DNA of 64,000 bases, from contig JAJDXR010000053.1 in the NCBI GenBank assembly GCA_022823165.1, positions 1-64,000 on the forward strand, read 5' to 3'. The stretch comes from Anaerolineae bacterium. Its GTDB lineage: Bacteria; Chloroflexota; Anaerolineae; Aggregatilineales; Phototrophicaceae. The notes under the pieces were generated by a model. It saw nothing but the letters and a program-made list of their open reading frames with translations, was not told the DNA's origin and did no database searches. Both the position numbers and the translations under genes were made by a program. Below are positions 16,817 through 26,105 of this stretch, piece after piece; position 1 is the stretch's first letter, and every line of letters begins with the position of its first letter.

Positions 16817-18421
16817 TTATTCTTGCTCGGCATAAACCGCTGGATTCGCCAAGAATTCGTTTCTAGTCGCCGCGGTCAGGGGCTGCTGATCCGGAGCCAG
16901 TTGCCGCCAGAAAAGAGCCGGATCGGCAATTCGACCATCGCCGGCCTTATAATATGAGCGTAGCAACTGGAAAAAACTGTCGTCGCCGATATTGTCGCGC
17001 AGATTCTGCAGCATCTGCGCGCCACGCAAATAGACCGCGTTTATGTATTCGCGCGGCGTTCTGAATTCATAGACCGCGCTGTCTACACCGCCCTCGGGCA
17101 GATAGACCGCCACGCGGAAATACCACCACCAATTCTTCTCATCAGGATAATACGCTTCAATGTACAGATATTCGCTATAGGTCGCAAGCGCTTCGTCCAG
17201 CCAGGGGTTCAGAGCGGCGTCATTGCCGACCCGCGCGTACCACCACTGATGCGCGATTTCGTGCACGGAAATCAGCGTGAGGTAGTTCTTCTCCGTACCA
17301 TCGAAAGCGTAGAACCAGGCGCTGCCGACAAAGACCAGGCCGGTGAATTCCATGCCATCGGGAAAATCGCCTTGGACGATCACCAGCCGGTCATAGGGAT
17401 ACCTGCCGAACAAGCGCTCGAAGAGTTCCAGCGCCTTGATTCCCTCTTGCGCGGTATGGGCGGCGCCGTCCATGATCAGCCCACGGTCATTGACTTGGGC
17501 GTCGGCGAAGCTGTAGACAGCCAGTGATCGTCCATCCGCCAACTGCTGCTCGGTTAGCGCAAACTCCTCGCTCAGGCTGAGGGCGAAGTCGCGCGATTGC
17601 CGCAATTGAATCGTCCAGGACTGATCGCCCCGCGCAGTCACTGACCCCGGCGCGGCCAATTTTAAGGACTCGCTGGCATTGTCAACAGTCAAATTGATCT
17701 CCCAGTCGGCCACCGCGTTGACGATTTGCTCGCCGATGCCAGCGGGCGCGTGGATGCGCCAGTCTCCGCCCAGGCGCGCGGCGACGGTCGGCAAGAAATG
17801 CCCCAGATTCAATTGGCGCGGGCTATAGCCCAGGAAGCCGCGATACGAGCGCAGGCCATCGCGGATCTCGGCGACGCTCAGGTGGAAGCGCAGCGAAATT
17901 TCGAGCCAGCAGCCCGGCGCCAGCGGCGCGTCCAGGTCGATCAGCAGGTGGTTCAGTTCCAGCTGATATGGCGCGGGCTGCCCGGCAATAGTTAACTCCG
18001 CCAGAGAAAAACTGTCCCGCCATTGATTGGCCTGCACATCCAGCACGATTTGGTCCAGAGCGACCGCCTCCCGATGGAGGAATTGGATGCGCTGCGAAAT
18101 TACGGCCGACTTCGCTTGGTAGTCGACAGTTACATCGGCGCTAATGCGGCGCGTTGCGCGCTCGGCCTCGGCGCGGCAGCGATCGGGCGTGGGCTCGGGC
18201 TCGGTTGCTTTCAGGGTCGGCTGAGAAGCAGGCCTAAGGCCCGTAGCGACTGTTGGCGCCGCTTCGGGCGCCGCCGTGCTGTCGGCATCAGCCAGGGCGG
18301 CCGGCTCAGCGGGAGGCGCGCTTTTCAAATTGCAAGCCGTCAGCAGCGACGCGCAGATGGCAAAGACTGTCAGTAGCCCGAACATGGGCGGAATCATACT
18401 AGGCGACGCCGCGCGATTCAA
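16817..18421 (-). CDS. M1-family zinc metallopeptidase lipoprotein
   Basis: A 534-residue secreted protein. A hydrophobic signal ends in the lipobox LLTAC, so it is predicted to be lipid-anchored outside the membrane. A low-complexity Ala/Pro/Glu linker follows, then a beta-rich N-terminal region. The zinc motif HEIAHQWW is near residue 386, with the third ligand in WLDEALATYSE about 19 residues later, as in gluzincin aminopeptidases. GMEFTGLVFVGSAW replaces the usual GAMEN substrate loop, so exopeptidase activity is uncertain. Starts at 18421, 18397 or 18385 all leave a workable signal peptide. Confidence 0.82.
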   Translation of the reverse strand: MNRAASPSMIPPMFGLLTVFAICASLLTACNLKSAPPAEPAALADADSTAAPEAAPTVATGLRPASQPTLKATEPEPTPDRCRAEAERATRRISADVTVDYQAKSAVISQRIQFLHREAVALDQIVLDVQANQWRDSFSLAELTIAGQPAPYQLELNHLLIDLDAPLAPGCWLEISLRFHLSVAEIRDGLRSYRGFLGYSPRQLNLGHFLPTVAARLGGDWRIHAPAGIGEQIVNAVADWEINLTVDNASESLKLAAPGSVTARGDQSWTIQLRQSRDFALSLSEEFALTEQQLADGRSLAVYSFADAQVNDRGLIMDGAAHTAQEGIKALELFERLFGRYPYDRLVIVQGDFPDGMEFTGLVFVGSAWFYAFDGTEKNYLTLISVHEIAHQWWYARVGNDAALNPWLDEALATYSEYLYIEAYYPDEKNWWWYFRVAVYLPEGGVDSAVYEFRTPREYINAVYLRGAQMLQNLRDNIGDDSFFQLLRSYYKAGDGRIADPALFWRQLAPDQQPLTAATRNEFLANPAVYAEQE

Positions 18422-18510
18422 TGCAGCCTTGAGCCGGCTGCGGTATCCACCCGCTGTCCAACTGTGTTATGCTTGGCTGCGATTGAGAAGGCTGGCGCTG
18501 GAAAATCCAA

Positions 18511-19437
18511 GTGGCTGGAATCCAAACTACAAGCGACAGGCGCGGCCAAGGCAAATTCGCCGCGCTGCTGCGGCTGACGCGCTGGCGCGAGCACGTCCCC
18601 TTTACCATTCCCTTGACGATTGTGGGCGGTTTGCTGGCGGCTGAACCGGCGGCGGCAACGGTTGATTGGAGGCTGCTGGCGATAGCGGCGGGCAACGTGC
18701 TGGCCATGTCTTTCGCCTTTATGCTCAACGACATTGAAGACGCGCCGGATGACGCGCTTGAGCCGGCCAAAAAAGCTCACAATGTCATCAGCAGCGGTTT
18801 GCTGAGCCGGCGCGAAGGCCAGGCCGCCACGGGCCTTGTCTGCATTTTGGCTTTTGCGCTTTTTGCCATGGCCGGCGCCTTCACCTTATTGCTCGGCGCG
18901 CTGATGCTGGCGCTATGCTACTTGTATTCAGCCCATCCCTTTCGCTTAAAAGCGCGCCCGCTCACGGACGTAATCTCGCACGCGCTGATGCTCAGCGGCT
19001 TGATCATCGCCATCGGTTACTTCGCCTACGATCGTGAGCCCGGCGCCGTCTGGCTCACGATCGCCGCGGCCAGCCTGTTTTCAGCTTATGGTCAGTTCTA
19101 CAATCAGGTGGCCGACTTCGAGGTTGACCAACAGGCGGGCTTGAAAAACACAGCCGGTTTCCTGGGCAAAGGCCTGACATCCCTGCTGGGGCAGGCCTCC
19201 CTTGTGCTGGCGTTGATCTGCATGGCCGCCGCCATTTCGCAGGGGCTATTCCCCGTCTGGCTGGGGACAGTACTGCTGATCGGCCTGTTCACCTGCCTGC
19301 TGTTTCCCTGGGAGCTGGACATGCGCGGCAATCTGGCGCAGGGCGGCGGCAATATGCAGCGTCCCGGGCTCATCGTCGCCAACCTGGTAGCGCTAACCTG
19401 GCTGGCCTCTAATCTGGGCTGGCTGGCGATCCTGTAA
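18511..19437 (+). CDS. UbiA-type prenyltransferase
   Basis: A 308-residue polytopic membrane protein of the UbiA superfamily, which joins isoprenoid diphosphates to aromatic or other acceptors. The two aspartate-rich motifs are present: MLNDIEDAPDDALEPAKK (first) and YNQVADFEVDQQAGLKN (second). Between and after them are about eight hydrophobic segments. The start is GTG 18511; it diverges from the M1-like gene across an 89-base gap. Whether it acts in quinone, haem or lipid synthesis cannot be told from the neighbourhood. Confidence 0.8.
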   Translation: MAGIQTTSDRRGQGKFAALLRLTRWREHVPFTIPLTIVGGLLAAEPAAATVDWRLLAIAAGNVLAMSFAFMLNDIEDAPDDALEPAKKAHNVISSGLLSRREGQAATGLVCILAFALFAMAGAFTLLLGALMLALCYLYSAHPFRLKARPLTDVISHALMLSGLIIAIGYFAYDREPGAVWLTIAAASLFSAYGQFYNQVADFEVDQQAGLKNTAGFLGKGLTSLLGQASLVLALICMAAAISQGLFPVWLGTVLLIGLFTCLLFPWELDMRGNLAQGGGNMQRPGLIVANLVALTWLASNLGWLAIL

Positions 19438-19484
19438 GGCGGCCAGCCGCGTTATACTGGACTTAGTAATTGTGGGACGGTCCC

Positions 19485-19877
19485 ATGGCTGAAATTCACC
19501 AAATTCTTTTTAATATGCATATTCTCTACTCGCTGGCGCTGGGGCTGTGGGCTTGCGCCAGCGCCGCCCGCAACGAGCCCATTTCCGGCCACTATTGGGG
19601 CGCTGTCCTGACCTACGCCCTGCTCGCCAGCTTTACGCTGCTTGTCGGCATCGGCTTGCTGCTCGCCGGCTTCCAGCCCAGCTCCGAGCGCGTCATCGTC
19701 TATGTGCTGTATATGCTGTGGTTGGCGATCATCATGCCTGGCCTGTTCAGCCTGATGAGCGGCCGCGATGACCGGCAGGCTGCCCTGGCCTTTGCCCTGC
19801 TGGCCTTCTTTAACTTCACAACGTCCTTAAGCATGATTGAACGGCAACTGATCGGACCCTGGGTAGCCCTGCCCTAA
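19485..19877 (+). CDS. Small membrane protein, unrecognised
   Basis: About 130 residues with four predicted membrane segments: around LFNMHILYSLALGLWACA, YALLASFTLLVGIGLLL, VYVLYMLWLAIIMPGLF and FALLAFFNFTTSLSM. ATG 19485 is preferred over the in-frame TTG 19470. It sits 47 bases after the UbiA gene and 19 before the CCA/polyA polymerase, so it is likely co-transcribed. I do not recognise the family. Confidence 0.65.
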   Translation: MAEIHQILFNMHILYSLALGLWACASAARNEPISGHYWGAVLTYALLASFTLLVGIGLLLAGFQPSSERVIVYVLYMLWLAIIMPGLFSLMSGRDDRQAALAFALLAFFNFTTSLSMIERQLIGPWVALP

Positions 19878-19896
19878 GCCGAGATCGCGCGACGCC

Positions 19897-21243
19897 ATGC
19901 CAACTGCGCCGGAGACCCAACGAGCGCCGCAATTCGACAGCCGCTGCCTCAGCCAGACTCTGAGCGCAGCGTCGCTTCAACTGATCGACGCAATCGCTCA
20001 GCGAGCGCGGGCGAAGGATCTCACACTCTTCCTCGTCGGCGGCGTCGTGCGCGATCTGCTGCTCAAGCGGCGCAACCTCGATCTGGATTTTGTCCTTGAA
20101 TCCGATGCTATTGGTTTCGCTGAAGACCTGGCGGTAGATTACGGCGGCGCAGTCCAAGCGCACAAGCCCTTTGGCACAGCCATCTGGAAACTGGACGCTG
20201 CCGCTGCCGAGAAGCTACTGCTGCCTGCCGAAGCCAACCCTGAGCATGTGGATTTTGCGCGCGCGCGCTCTGAGACTTACGCCTATCCGACGGCGCTGCC
20301 CACAGTCGCGCCCAGCAGCATTGAGCGTGATCTGCGGCGCCGCGATTTCTCGCTGAATGCGCTGGCGCTGCAGCTGAGCCCAGCCCAAGCCGCCGGCGCC
20401 CTGATTGATGTTTGCGGCGGCCTCCATGACCTTGAGCAGCAACATATTCGCGCGCTTCACGATCAGAGTTTCGTCGATGATCCAACGCGCATCTTGCGGG
20501 CTTTGCGTTTCGCTCGGCGCTTTGGATTCGAGATTGAGCCGAAGACGGCCGCGCTGATGCAAGCCGCTTTGCCAATGCTTGGGCGCATCACCGGCTCGCG
20601 GCTTCGCAACGAAATCGAACTGATTCTGCAGGACCCAGAGGCCGCCGAAATCATTCAGCGCGCGCAGACCATGGGTGTACTCAAAAGCATAACCCCGGCT
20701 TTTCGCGTCAGCCCCGCGCTTGAGCAGCGGTTGAGCCCGCAGCTGGACAAAATGCAAACGCCGCGCTGGACGGACATTGCAGCCGGCGACCTGGCGCTGC
20801 GCTGGAATCTGCTCTTGGCGGAGGGCGGCGCAAGTGCTGCTCGAGCCGTCTGCCAGCGTCTTGAATTAACACAGGCGCTAAGTCGCTCCGTCGCCGCCAG
20901 CGCCAGAATCACAGCCGAAGCGAGCGCGCTCAACGATGCCGGCGTCCGCAACAGCGAGATCGCGCGTCTGCTTGATGGCGCGCCCGAGCTGTCTTTGCTG
21001 GCCGCCTGGATTACGCTGTCGGACCAACCGCGCGCGCGGCGTCGCATCGACGATTACGCCAACCGGTGGCGGCATCTGCGCCCAGGCCTCAACGGCGACG
21101 ACTTGAAACGCATGGGCGCCCCGCCTGGCCCACGCTACAAGGTTCTCCTGGAAACACTGCGTTCGGCCTGGCTTGATGGCGACGTCTCTACACCTGAGGA
21201 AGAAGCCAAGCTCTTGAAGGAACTGTTGGCAAAAAGACCCTGA
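19897..21243 (+). CDS. CCA tRNA nucleotidyltransferase / poly(A) polymerase family
   Basis: A 448-residue class II nucleotidyltransferase that adds or repairs the tRNA 3' CCA end (or adds A only). The catalytic motif LFLVGGVVRDLLLKRRNLDLDFVLE is near residues 45-69, with the DLD metal pair. RARSETY and SIERDLRRRDFSLNALAL follow, then DPTRILRALRFARRFGFEIEP, the nucleotide-recognition region. A helical C-terminal part follows without an obvious HD motif. CCA versus A-adding specificity cannot be assigned by eye. Confidence 0.88.
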   Translation: MPTAPETQRAPQFDSRCLSQTLSAASLQLIDAIAQRARAKDLTLFLVGGVVRDLLLKRRNLDLDFVLESDAIGFAEDLAVDYGGAVQAHKPFGTAIWKLDAAAAEKLLLPAEANPEHVDFARARSETYAYPTALPTVAPSSIERDLRRRDFSLNALALQLSPAQAAGALIDVCGGLHDLEQQHIRALHDQSFVDDPTRILRALRFARRFGFEIEPKTAALMQAALPMLGRITGSRLRNEIELILQDPEAAEIIQRAQTMGVLKSITPAFRVSPALEQRLSPQLDKMQTPRWTDIAAGDLALRWNLLLAEGGASAARAVCQRLELTQALSRSVAASARITAEASALNDAGVRNSEIARLLDGAPELSLLAAWITLSDQPRARRRIDDYANRWRHLRPGLNGDDLKRMGAPPGPRYKVLLETLRSAWLDGDVSTPEEEAKLLKELLAKRP

Positions 21244-21369
21244 GGCAGCGGCAGCTAAACATATTCGCTTGCCTTGAGCAAGCTTCTCGTAATCATTTTC
21301 CGCCATGCTATTGGTATTCGGATTCAAAACCACTCGCCGCAATAAGCGGTTTGACCGGAGGCAAAGACA

Positions 21370-23334
21370 ATGGAAAATGTAACCATCGGGTTGGCGCTGG
21401 TCGCCGGCATTCTGTCATTCATATCGCCCTGCGTATTGCCGCTGGTGCCGGCCTACATCGGCTACATGAGCGGCCGCCTGACGCACAACGTCAGCATGCA
21501 GGCAGCGGCCGGCGCGGGCGCGCCCGTCGGGCTGGCCTTCCGACTTCAGATGCTGCTGCACGGCATCGCCTTTGTCCTGGGCTTTACCGCGGTCTTTGTC
21601 TTGATCGGACTGCTGACTACCGCGCTGGCCAGCGTCGCCGGTCAACATGTCAGCACCTTCACACAGATCATCGGGCGCATCGGCGGCTTGGTGATTATCT
21701 TCTTCGGTTTTCAGTTCATGGGGCTGGCGCCGCGCTTCTTCGCCTGGCTGCGCAAAAAGGGCCAGGCCGGCATCCTGGACAATGCCCTGTTGAGCGTCGC
21801 CTTTGCCTTGCTAAGCGCCGGCATCATCTACTGGAGCTTCCTGGAACAGGCGCTCATCGCCCTGCCGCTGATCGGCGCCCTGCTGCTGGCGATGGCCGCC
21901 CAAGGCGCTTTCACGCAGCCGGCGGTCTTCTGGAACGGCTTGCTCGAATGGCTGGAGACCCTGCTCTATTCGGATACGCGCGGCGATATCGGCTCGAGCG
22001 GGCGCGAAGGCTTGCTGGGCTCGGCTTTCATGGGCATGGTTTTCTCAGCCGGCTGGTCACCTTGTATCGGTCCCTTGCTGGGCGCCATATTGACCGTTGC
22101 CGCGACCGCCGGCGCCAGCAGCGGCGATATCGCGCAAGGCATGCTGCTGCTGACCGCGTACTCCTTTGGCCTGGGCATCCCTTTTGTCATCACCGCGCTG
22201 CTCTTAAACAGCGCTCAAGGCGCGCTGCGGCGGCTGCAACGCCAGATGGGCAAGATCAAACTCGCCAGCGGGTCCCTGCTGGTGGCGATCGGCCTGCTGG
22301 TAGCCAGCGGCCAATTGCAAAGCCTGAGCCAGACCTTCTCGCGCGGCGAATTCGCTGACTTCACCCTGCGCGTGGAAGAATGCGGCGTCGGCTTCTTTGA
22401 AGGCGGCATCGGCCTCAGCCATGTCGGTTCCTGCTTGAATGGCGCGCTGCTGCCGGTGGCGATCAACCAAAGCGCCAGCGGCCAGTTCTCGGCTGCGATT
22501 AACAGGCAAGAGTATCTCTTCCACGCTGAAGCCGGCGACCTCATTGACGTGGAAGTGCGCAGCGTCAACGAAGCGATCCCGGATTTCGAATTGCTCTTGT
22601 TCGATCCGGATGACGCCGAACTTGCCCGCGGCAGCAAATCGGACAGCCCAATGGCGGATAACAAGCTGTATCCGCTGACAGCTGTTTCGCTGGCCGATGC
22701 GGGGCTATACCGAGTCGTATTGAGCAACATATCCGCCAGCGATGCGGCGCGCTTCCGCGTCAAAGTTCGCCATGCCCAAGCTATAGCCGGCCTCATGACT
22801 GACGCGGATCAGTCGCAAGCCGTCGAGGCCGACGCGGCTGCCGACTCGTTGGCAGGCGCCGCGCTGAACAGCCTGTCAGAGCTTGCCGGCGATTTGGGGC
22901 CGGCGGTGGGACTGGTCGAAGGCAATCGCGCGCCGGCCTTCACCATCGATACGCTGGACGCAACCAGCCTGTCGCTTTCAGATTTGAGCGACAAGGTGGT
23001 GCTCTTAAACTTTTGGGGCACCTGGTGCGGGCCCTGCCGCCGCGAAATGCCCGAATTTCAGAAGGCTTACGAAACATGGGGCGCGCGCGGTTTCGAGATT
23101 GTGGCGATCGCCTACAACGACAGCGAGGCGGCTATGGCGGACTTCCGCGACGAATTTGGCCTGAGCTTCACGCTGGCGCTGGATGACAGCGGCGACATCA
23201 ACGACGCCTACGCGATTCAGACGCGGCCAAGTTCCTACCTGCTCGGCAGAGACGGGCTTATTCTGGCGCGCCACTTTGGTATCATGACCGAGACTCAGCT
23301 CGACCAATTGCTCAGCGATGCCTTTGCCAGCTGA
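21370..23334 (+). CDS. CcdA-like membrane domain fused to PPC-like and TlpA-thioredoxin domains
   Basis: A 654-residue fusion. Residues 1-320 are a CcdA/DsbD-type membrane electron carrier: one redox Cys is in FISPCVLPLVPAYIG (about 21) and the other in GWSPCIGPLLGAIL (about 232). Between them lies an insertion of roughly 100 residues with extra hydrophobic segments not usual in CcdA. Residues 330-470 resemble an extracytoplasmic PPC-type beta domain (DFELLLFDPDDAELARG; ADAGLYRVVLSN). Residues 515-654 are a TlpA thioredoxin with WCGPC near 551-555. It probably passes electrons from cytoplasmic thioredoxin through the membrane to its own outer thioredoxin. GGAGG precedes ATG 21370. A second TlpA gene follows. 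Confidence 0.85.
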   Translation: MENVTIGLALVAGILSFISPCVLPLVPAYIGYMSGRLTHNVSMQAAAGAGAPVGLAFRLQMLLHGIAFVLGFTAVFVLIGLLTTALASVAGQHVSTFTQIIGRIGGLVIIFFGFQFMGLAPRFFAWLRKKGQAGILDNALLSVAFALLSAGIIYWSFLEQALIALPLIGALLLAMAAQGAFTQPAVFWNGLLEWLETLLYSDTRGDIGSSGREGLLGSAFMGMVFSAGWSPCIGPLLGAILTVAATAGASSGDIAQGMLLLTAYSFGLGIPFVITALLLNSAQGALRRLQRQMGKIKLASGSLLVAIGLLVASGQLQSLSQTFSRGEFADFTLRVEECGVGFFEGGIGLSHVGSCLNGALLPVAINQSASGQFSAAINRQEYLFHAEAGDLIDVEVRSVNEAIPDFELLLFDPDDAELARGSKSDSPMADNKLYPLTAVSLADAGLYRVVLSNISASDAARFRVKVRHAQAIAGLMTDADQSQAVEADAAADSLAGAALNSLSELAGDLGPAVGLVEGNRAPAFTIDTLDATSLSLSDLSDKVVLLNFWGTWCGPCRREMPEFQKAYETWGARGFEIVAIAYNDSEAAMADFRDEFGLSFTLALDDSGDINDAYAIQTRPSSYLLGRDGLILARHFGIMTETQLDQLLSDAFAS

Positions 23335-23355
23335 GCGGTTTAAGCCCAGCGCCAG

Positions 23356-23919
23356 ATGATCCGACTCAGACTCATCGTCCGTAACATTGCCGCGCTCATT
23401 TGCCTGGGCGCGGCATTTCTGCTTCTGGCTCGCTCCGGGCTGCCTGACAAAATCGAAAGCTATGCCCGATCCGGCGCGCGAGGCGCTGGCGAGGCGCTCG
23501 AAATCGGCTCGGCAGCGCCCCCTTTTCAGTTGTGGAATTCATCCGGAGAACAGGTCGCGCTTGAAGACGCTGCGGGTATGGCCACCCTCATTAACTTTTG
23601 GGCGACTTACTGCGGGCCCTGTCGGCAGGAGCTGCGCGACTTGCAGCGATTGCAAGACAGCCGGCCCGATTTGGTTCGCATTCTGGCGGTCAACATGGGA
23701 GAGTCCGCGGCATCGGTGGCCGATTGGCGGATCAACCTGGGCATAGGCTACGATCTACTGCTGGATCCCGCGCTAGCCGTGTCGAAGCTCTATATGGTTC
23801 GCGGCCTTCCAACGTCCTACTTGCTCGATAGCAGTCTACGGATTCGCCAAGTCTATTACGGTCCGGTGAAGCTGAGGCAACTGGAGGCCGATATTGAGCG
23901 CCTGGCGCGGCGCGTTTGA
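23356..23919 (+). CDS. TlpA/ResA-like thioredoxin, membrane-anchored
   Basis: A 187-residue protein with one N-terminal hydrophobic anchor (about residues 8-28) and a periplasm-facing thioredoxin domain. The active site is FWATYCGPCRQEL near residues 81-91, and the cis-Pro loop is RGLPTSYLLD. It is a likely partner of the upstream CcdA fusion in reducing extracytoplasmic disulfides, for example during cytochrome c maturation. It begins 21 bases after that gene, so co-transcription is likely. Confidence 0.85.
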   Translation: MIRLRLIVRNIAALICLGAAFLLLARSGLPDKIESYARSGARGAGEALEIGSAAPPFQLWNSSGEQVALEDAAGMATLINFWATYCGPCRQELRDLQRLQDSRPDLVRILAVNMGESAASVADWRINLGIGYDLLLDPALAVSKLYMVRGLPTSYLLDSSLRIRQVYYGPVKLRQLEADIERLARRV

Positions 23920-23931
23920 GCGGCAAGCCCG

Positions 23932-24699
23932 ATGATGCGACTACTCAAATCCAGCGGCCGGCGCCTGAAGCAGCTGCTGCTAAGGGCAGCCCGCAATTGG
24001 TTGCGGCTCGCGCTGACGCTGCTGGCGCTGTACATCAGCCTGCCCTGGGCTGCCCCGCTTATGGCTAAAGCCGGCTGGCAGGAGCCGGCCGATGCAATCT
24101 ACACGCTTTACAGCCCCTTTTGCCATCAATTCGCCTTTCGCTCTGTCTTCATATTCGGCGAGCAGCCCTTCTACCCGCGCGGCGCGGCGGACAGCGCCTA
24201 TACGCCCTTTGAGCATTACGCGGCGCAATCCGAGGCTTTTCAGGCCCAGTATCGTCATTGGTCGGCGGTTTACGCGGGCAATATCTCATCGCCGCCGGGC
24301 AGCGTCGACGGGCTCAATCAATTCAGCGTGGCGCAGCAGATCGCCGCGCGGCACTTTATCGGCGACGAGACCTTCGGCTACAAAACCGGCTTGTGCGCGC
24401 GCGACCTCGCCATCTATACCATGATCTTTGTGGGCGGGCTGATTTATCGGCGCTACCGCTGGCGTATCCGGCCCCTGCCATTCTGGATCTTCGTCATCGC
24501 CGGCTTGGGACCGGTCGGCATTGACGGCTTAAGCCAATTGCTGAGTTATCCGCCGTTTGAATTCTGGCCGGTGCGTGAAACCACGCCCTTCTTCCGAATC
24601 GTGACCGGCGGCGTGTTTGGGCTGATGAGCGCCTGGCTCGGTTTTCCCTATTTCGAACGATCCATGCAGGACCTGATCGACGCGCTCGCAAGCCGCTAA
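23932..24699 (+). CDS. DUF2085 family membrane protein
   Basis: A 255-residue membrane protein. After a basic N-terminus there is a membrane segment, then YSPFCHQFAFRSVFIFGEQ and later GYKTGLCARDLAIYTMIF, the Cys/His-containing signature of DUF2085. IRPLPFWIFVIAGLGPVGIDGLSQLL and GGVFGLMSAWLGF give further membrane segments. Function is unknown. It is the third gene of the run with two thiol-redox genes, and its paired conserved cysteines make a link to thiol chemistry conceivable but unproven. ATG 23932 and 23935 are equivalent. Confidence 0.8.
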   Translation: MMRLLKSSGRRLKQLLLRAARNWLRLALTLLALYISLPWAAPLMAKAGWQEPADAIYTLYSPFCHQFAFRSVFIFGEQPFYPRGAADSAYTPFEHYAAQSEAFQAQYRHWSAVYAGNISSPPGSVDGLNQFSVAQQIAARHFIGDETFGYKTGLCARDLAIYTMIFVGGLIYRRYRWRIRPLPFWIFVIAGLGPVGIDGLSQLLSYPPFEFWPVRETTPFFRIVTGGVFGLMSAWLGFPYFERSMQDLIDALASR

Positions 24700-24734
24700 T
24701 TCGGTAGACGCCCAGCGGAAACTCAGTATCGGGC

Positions 24735-25475
24735 TTACTGATCGTCGTCTGGCGGCTTGCTCAAGCGCGACAGCCTGCGATTCATATCGCCGGCATCATG
24801 CTTGCGGGCTTTGGGCTGGCGCGGGTCGGGTTCCTCATCGACGACAATAAATCTGCCGCGCGGCGCGGCGCGAGGCGGCTGCGGCGGCTCGCGGTTGATC
24901 AGGCTTTCCAAGCCGCCGCGCGCCTCGTTCAACTTGTCGGACACGGCGCCGACTATGGATTGATCGCCGACGCTCGCTCGCGGGCCGGCGCCGTCGACTG
25001 GGATGCGCGTACTCCGCTGTGACTGCCGGTCGGCAGCCGGCCGCGCTTGCATCTGCCGGTCGCGCTCATCGAGAGCCGCTTCCAGAGTACGCAGCTCTTG
25101 CATCAAATGCCGGCTGAGGGCGCGGTGATCGCGCAATTCCGACTCGGCAATCGTCAACTGCTGCTGCTTGATATTGAGCTGTCCCTGCAGCCGGCGCGCG
25201 CCAAAGTCATCGCCTTGCCCGACGCTGAAGTCAATCTGAGCGTCAAGATCCGCCGCCTCCGCCATCAGCGCGTTAATCTTGTTCCGCAATATATCCTCGA
25301 AGTCAAGGGCTTCGTCCAGGCGCCGGCGCAGCGCCTGCGCGGAATGGCGCGGGTTCTTCTCGGCATCGGCGGCGTCCAGGCGGATACGCGCCAGCGGTGA
25401 TCGCGGGTTTTTGCCCAGCATGTCATTCACTTGCGCATTCACCAAGGTGGCGATCTTGTCAAACAGACTGGACAT
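24735..25475 (-). CDS. PspA/IM30-like coiled-coil protein
   Basis: A 246-residue protein with an N-terminus SLFDKIATLVNAQVNDMLGKN like the amphipathic start of PspA/Vipp1. A long predicted coiled coil (about residues 30-150) follows, and then a Pro/Arg-rich disordered tail ending in DDDQ. PspA proteins bind stressed membrane and remodel it. It lacks any visible pspBC or pspF partner. It has its own promoter-like TATAAT (25514-25519) and AGGA upstream of the ATG. The similarity is clear only at the N-terminus, so the assignment is moderate. Confidence 0.6.
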   Translation of the reverse strand: MSSLFDKIATLVNAQVNDMLGKNPRSPLARIRLDAADAEKNPRHSAQALRRRLDEALDFEDILRNKINALMAEAADLDAQIDFSVGQGDDFGARRLQGQLNIKQQQLTIAESELRDHRALSRHLMQELRTLEAALDERDRQMQARPAADRQSQRSTRIPVDGAGPRASVGDQSIVGAVSDKLNEARGGLESLINREPPQPPRAAPRGRFIVVDEEPDPRQPKARKHDAGDMNRRLSRLSKPPDDDQ

Positions 25476-25513
25476 GGTCGGATCCTTCGAGCGCTTGCTT
25501 GGCAGCCGCTTTC

Positions 25514-25519
25514 ATTATA
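25514..25519 (-). promoter_or_regulatory. Consensus -10 for the PspA-like gene
   Basis: Perfect TATAAT on the minus strand, about 40 bases upstream of ATG 25475; a -35-like TGCAAA is 17 bases further up (3/6 match). Confidence 0.45.
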
Positions 25520-25544
25520 GTGCAGTTAAAGTTGTATTTGCATT

Positions 25545-26105
25545 TCAGGTTTGCCCTGACGCGGCCGCCGCAACCAGGCGCTTGGCCAGGTCCCGCGCGG
25601 CCCGTCTCAGGCGCGCGTCTCCCCGCTCGGACCACCTGCGCAACAGTGCCTCGCTGTCGCAGGCGGCGATTCCCCGCTCGACCAGATCTTCAGACAGCTC
25701 GCCCGACTCCAGCCAAATCCGCAGCGCGCGGCAAGCCTGGAAAGCCGCCTCGTCATCCAGCTCATGGCCGCAGGCTTTGAGCAAGCGCAGAGCCGGTTCC
25801 CAGCCAGCCTGCCCCGCCGCCGCGCTTAAGGTCCAGAAGGCGCTGGCGCGGCTCTCCCGCCGGCTGACGACCAGGCGAATCAGCCGGTCGACGATGAATC
25901 GCTGCTCGTCCAGCGCCAGCCGGATGCGGGACAATTCGCGCGACAGCTCGGCTGCGCTTAGCGGATCGTCGACGGTCCTGCGCTGGTTCGCCCGCCGCAG
26001 CATGATGGCAAGCTCAAAAAGCGCCTGCTCCCGCCGGTCGAAATCTCGCGATTCCAGCCGGTCAAGCAGATCCTTCAACGCGCGATCGCGATATCGCTGC
26101 TTCAC
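25545..26105 (-). CDS. HEAT-like helical protein, unrecognised
   Basis: A 186-residue, Arg/Ala/Leu-rich, all-helical protein of cytosolic character. Repeats such as FDRREQALFELAIMLRRA and DARLRRAARDLAKRL look like HEAT-type helical hairpins. Its ATG overlaps the stop of the upstream membrane-protein gene by four bases, so the two are translationally coupled. No family is recognised. Confidence 0.55.
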   Translation of the reverse strand: MKQRYRDRALKDLLDRLESRDFDRREQALFELAIMLRRANQRRTVDDPLSAAELSRELSRIRLALDEQRFIVDRLIRLVVSRRESRASAFWTLSAAAGQAGWEPALRLLKACGHELDDEAAFQACRALRIWLESGELSEDLVERGIAACDSEALLRRWSERGDARLRRAARDLAKRLVAAAASGQT

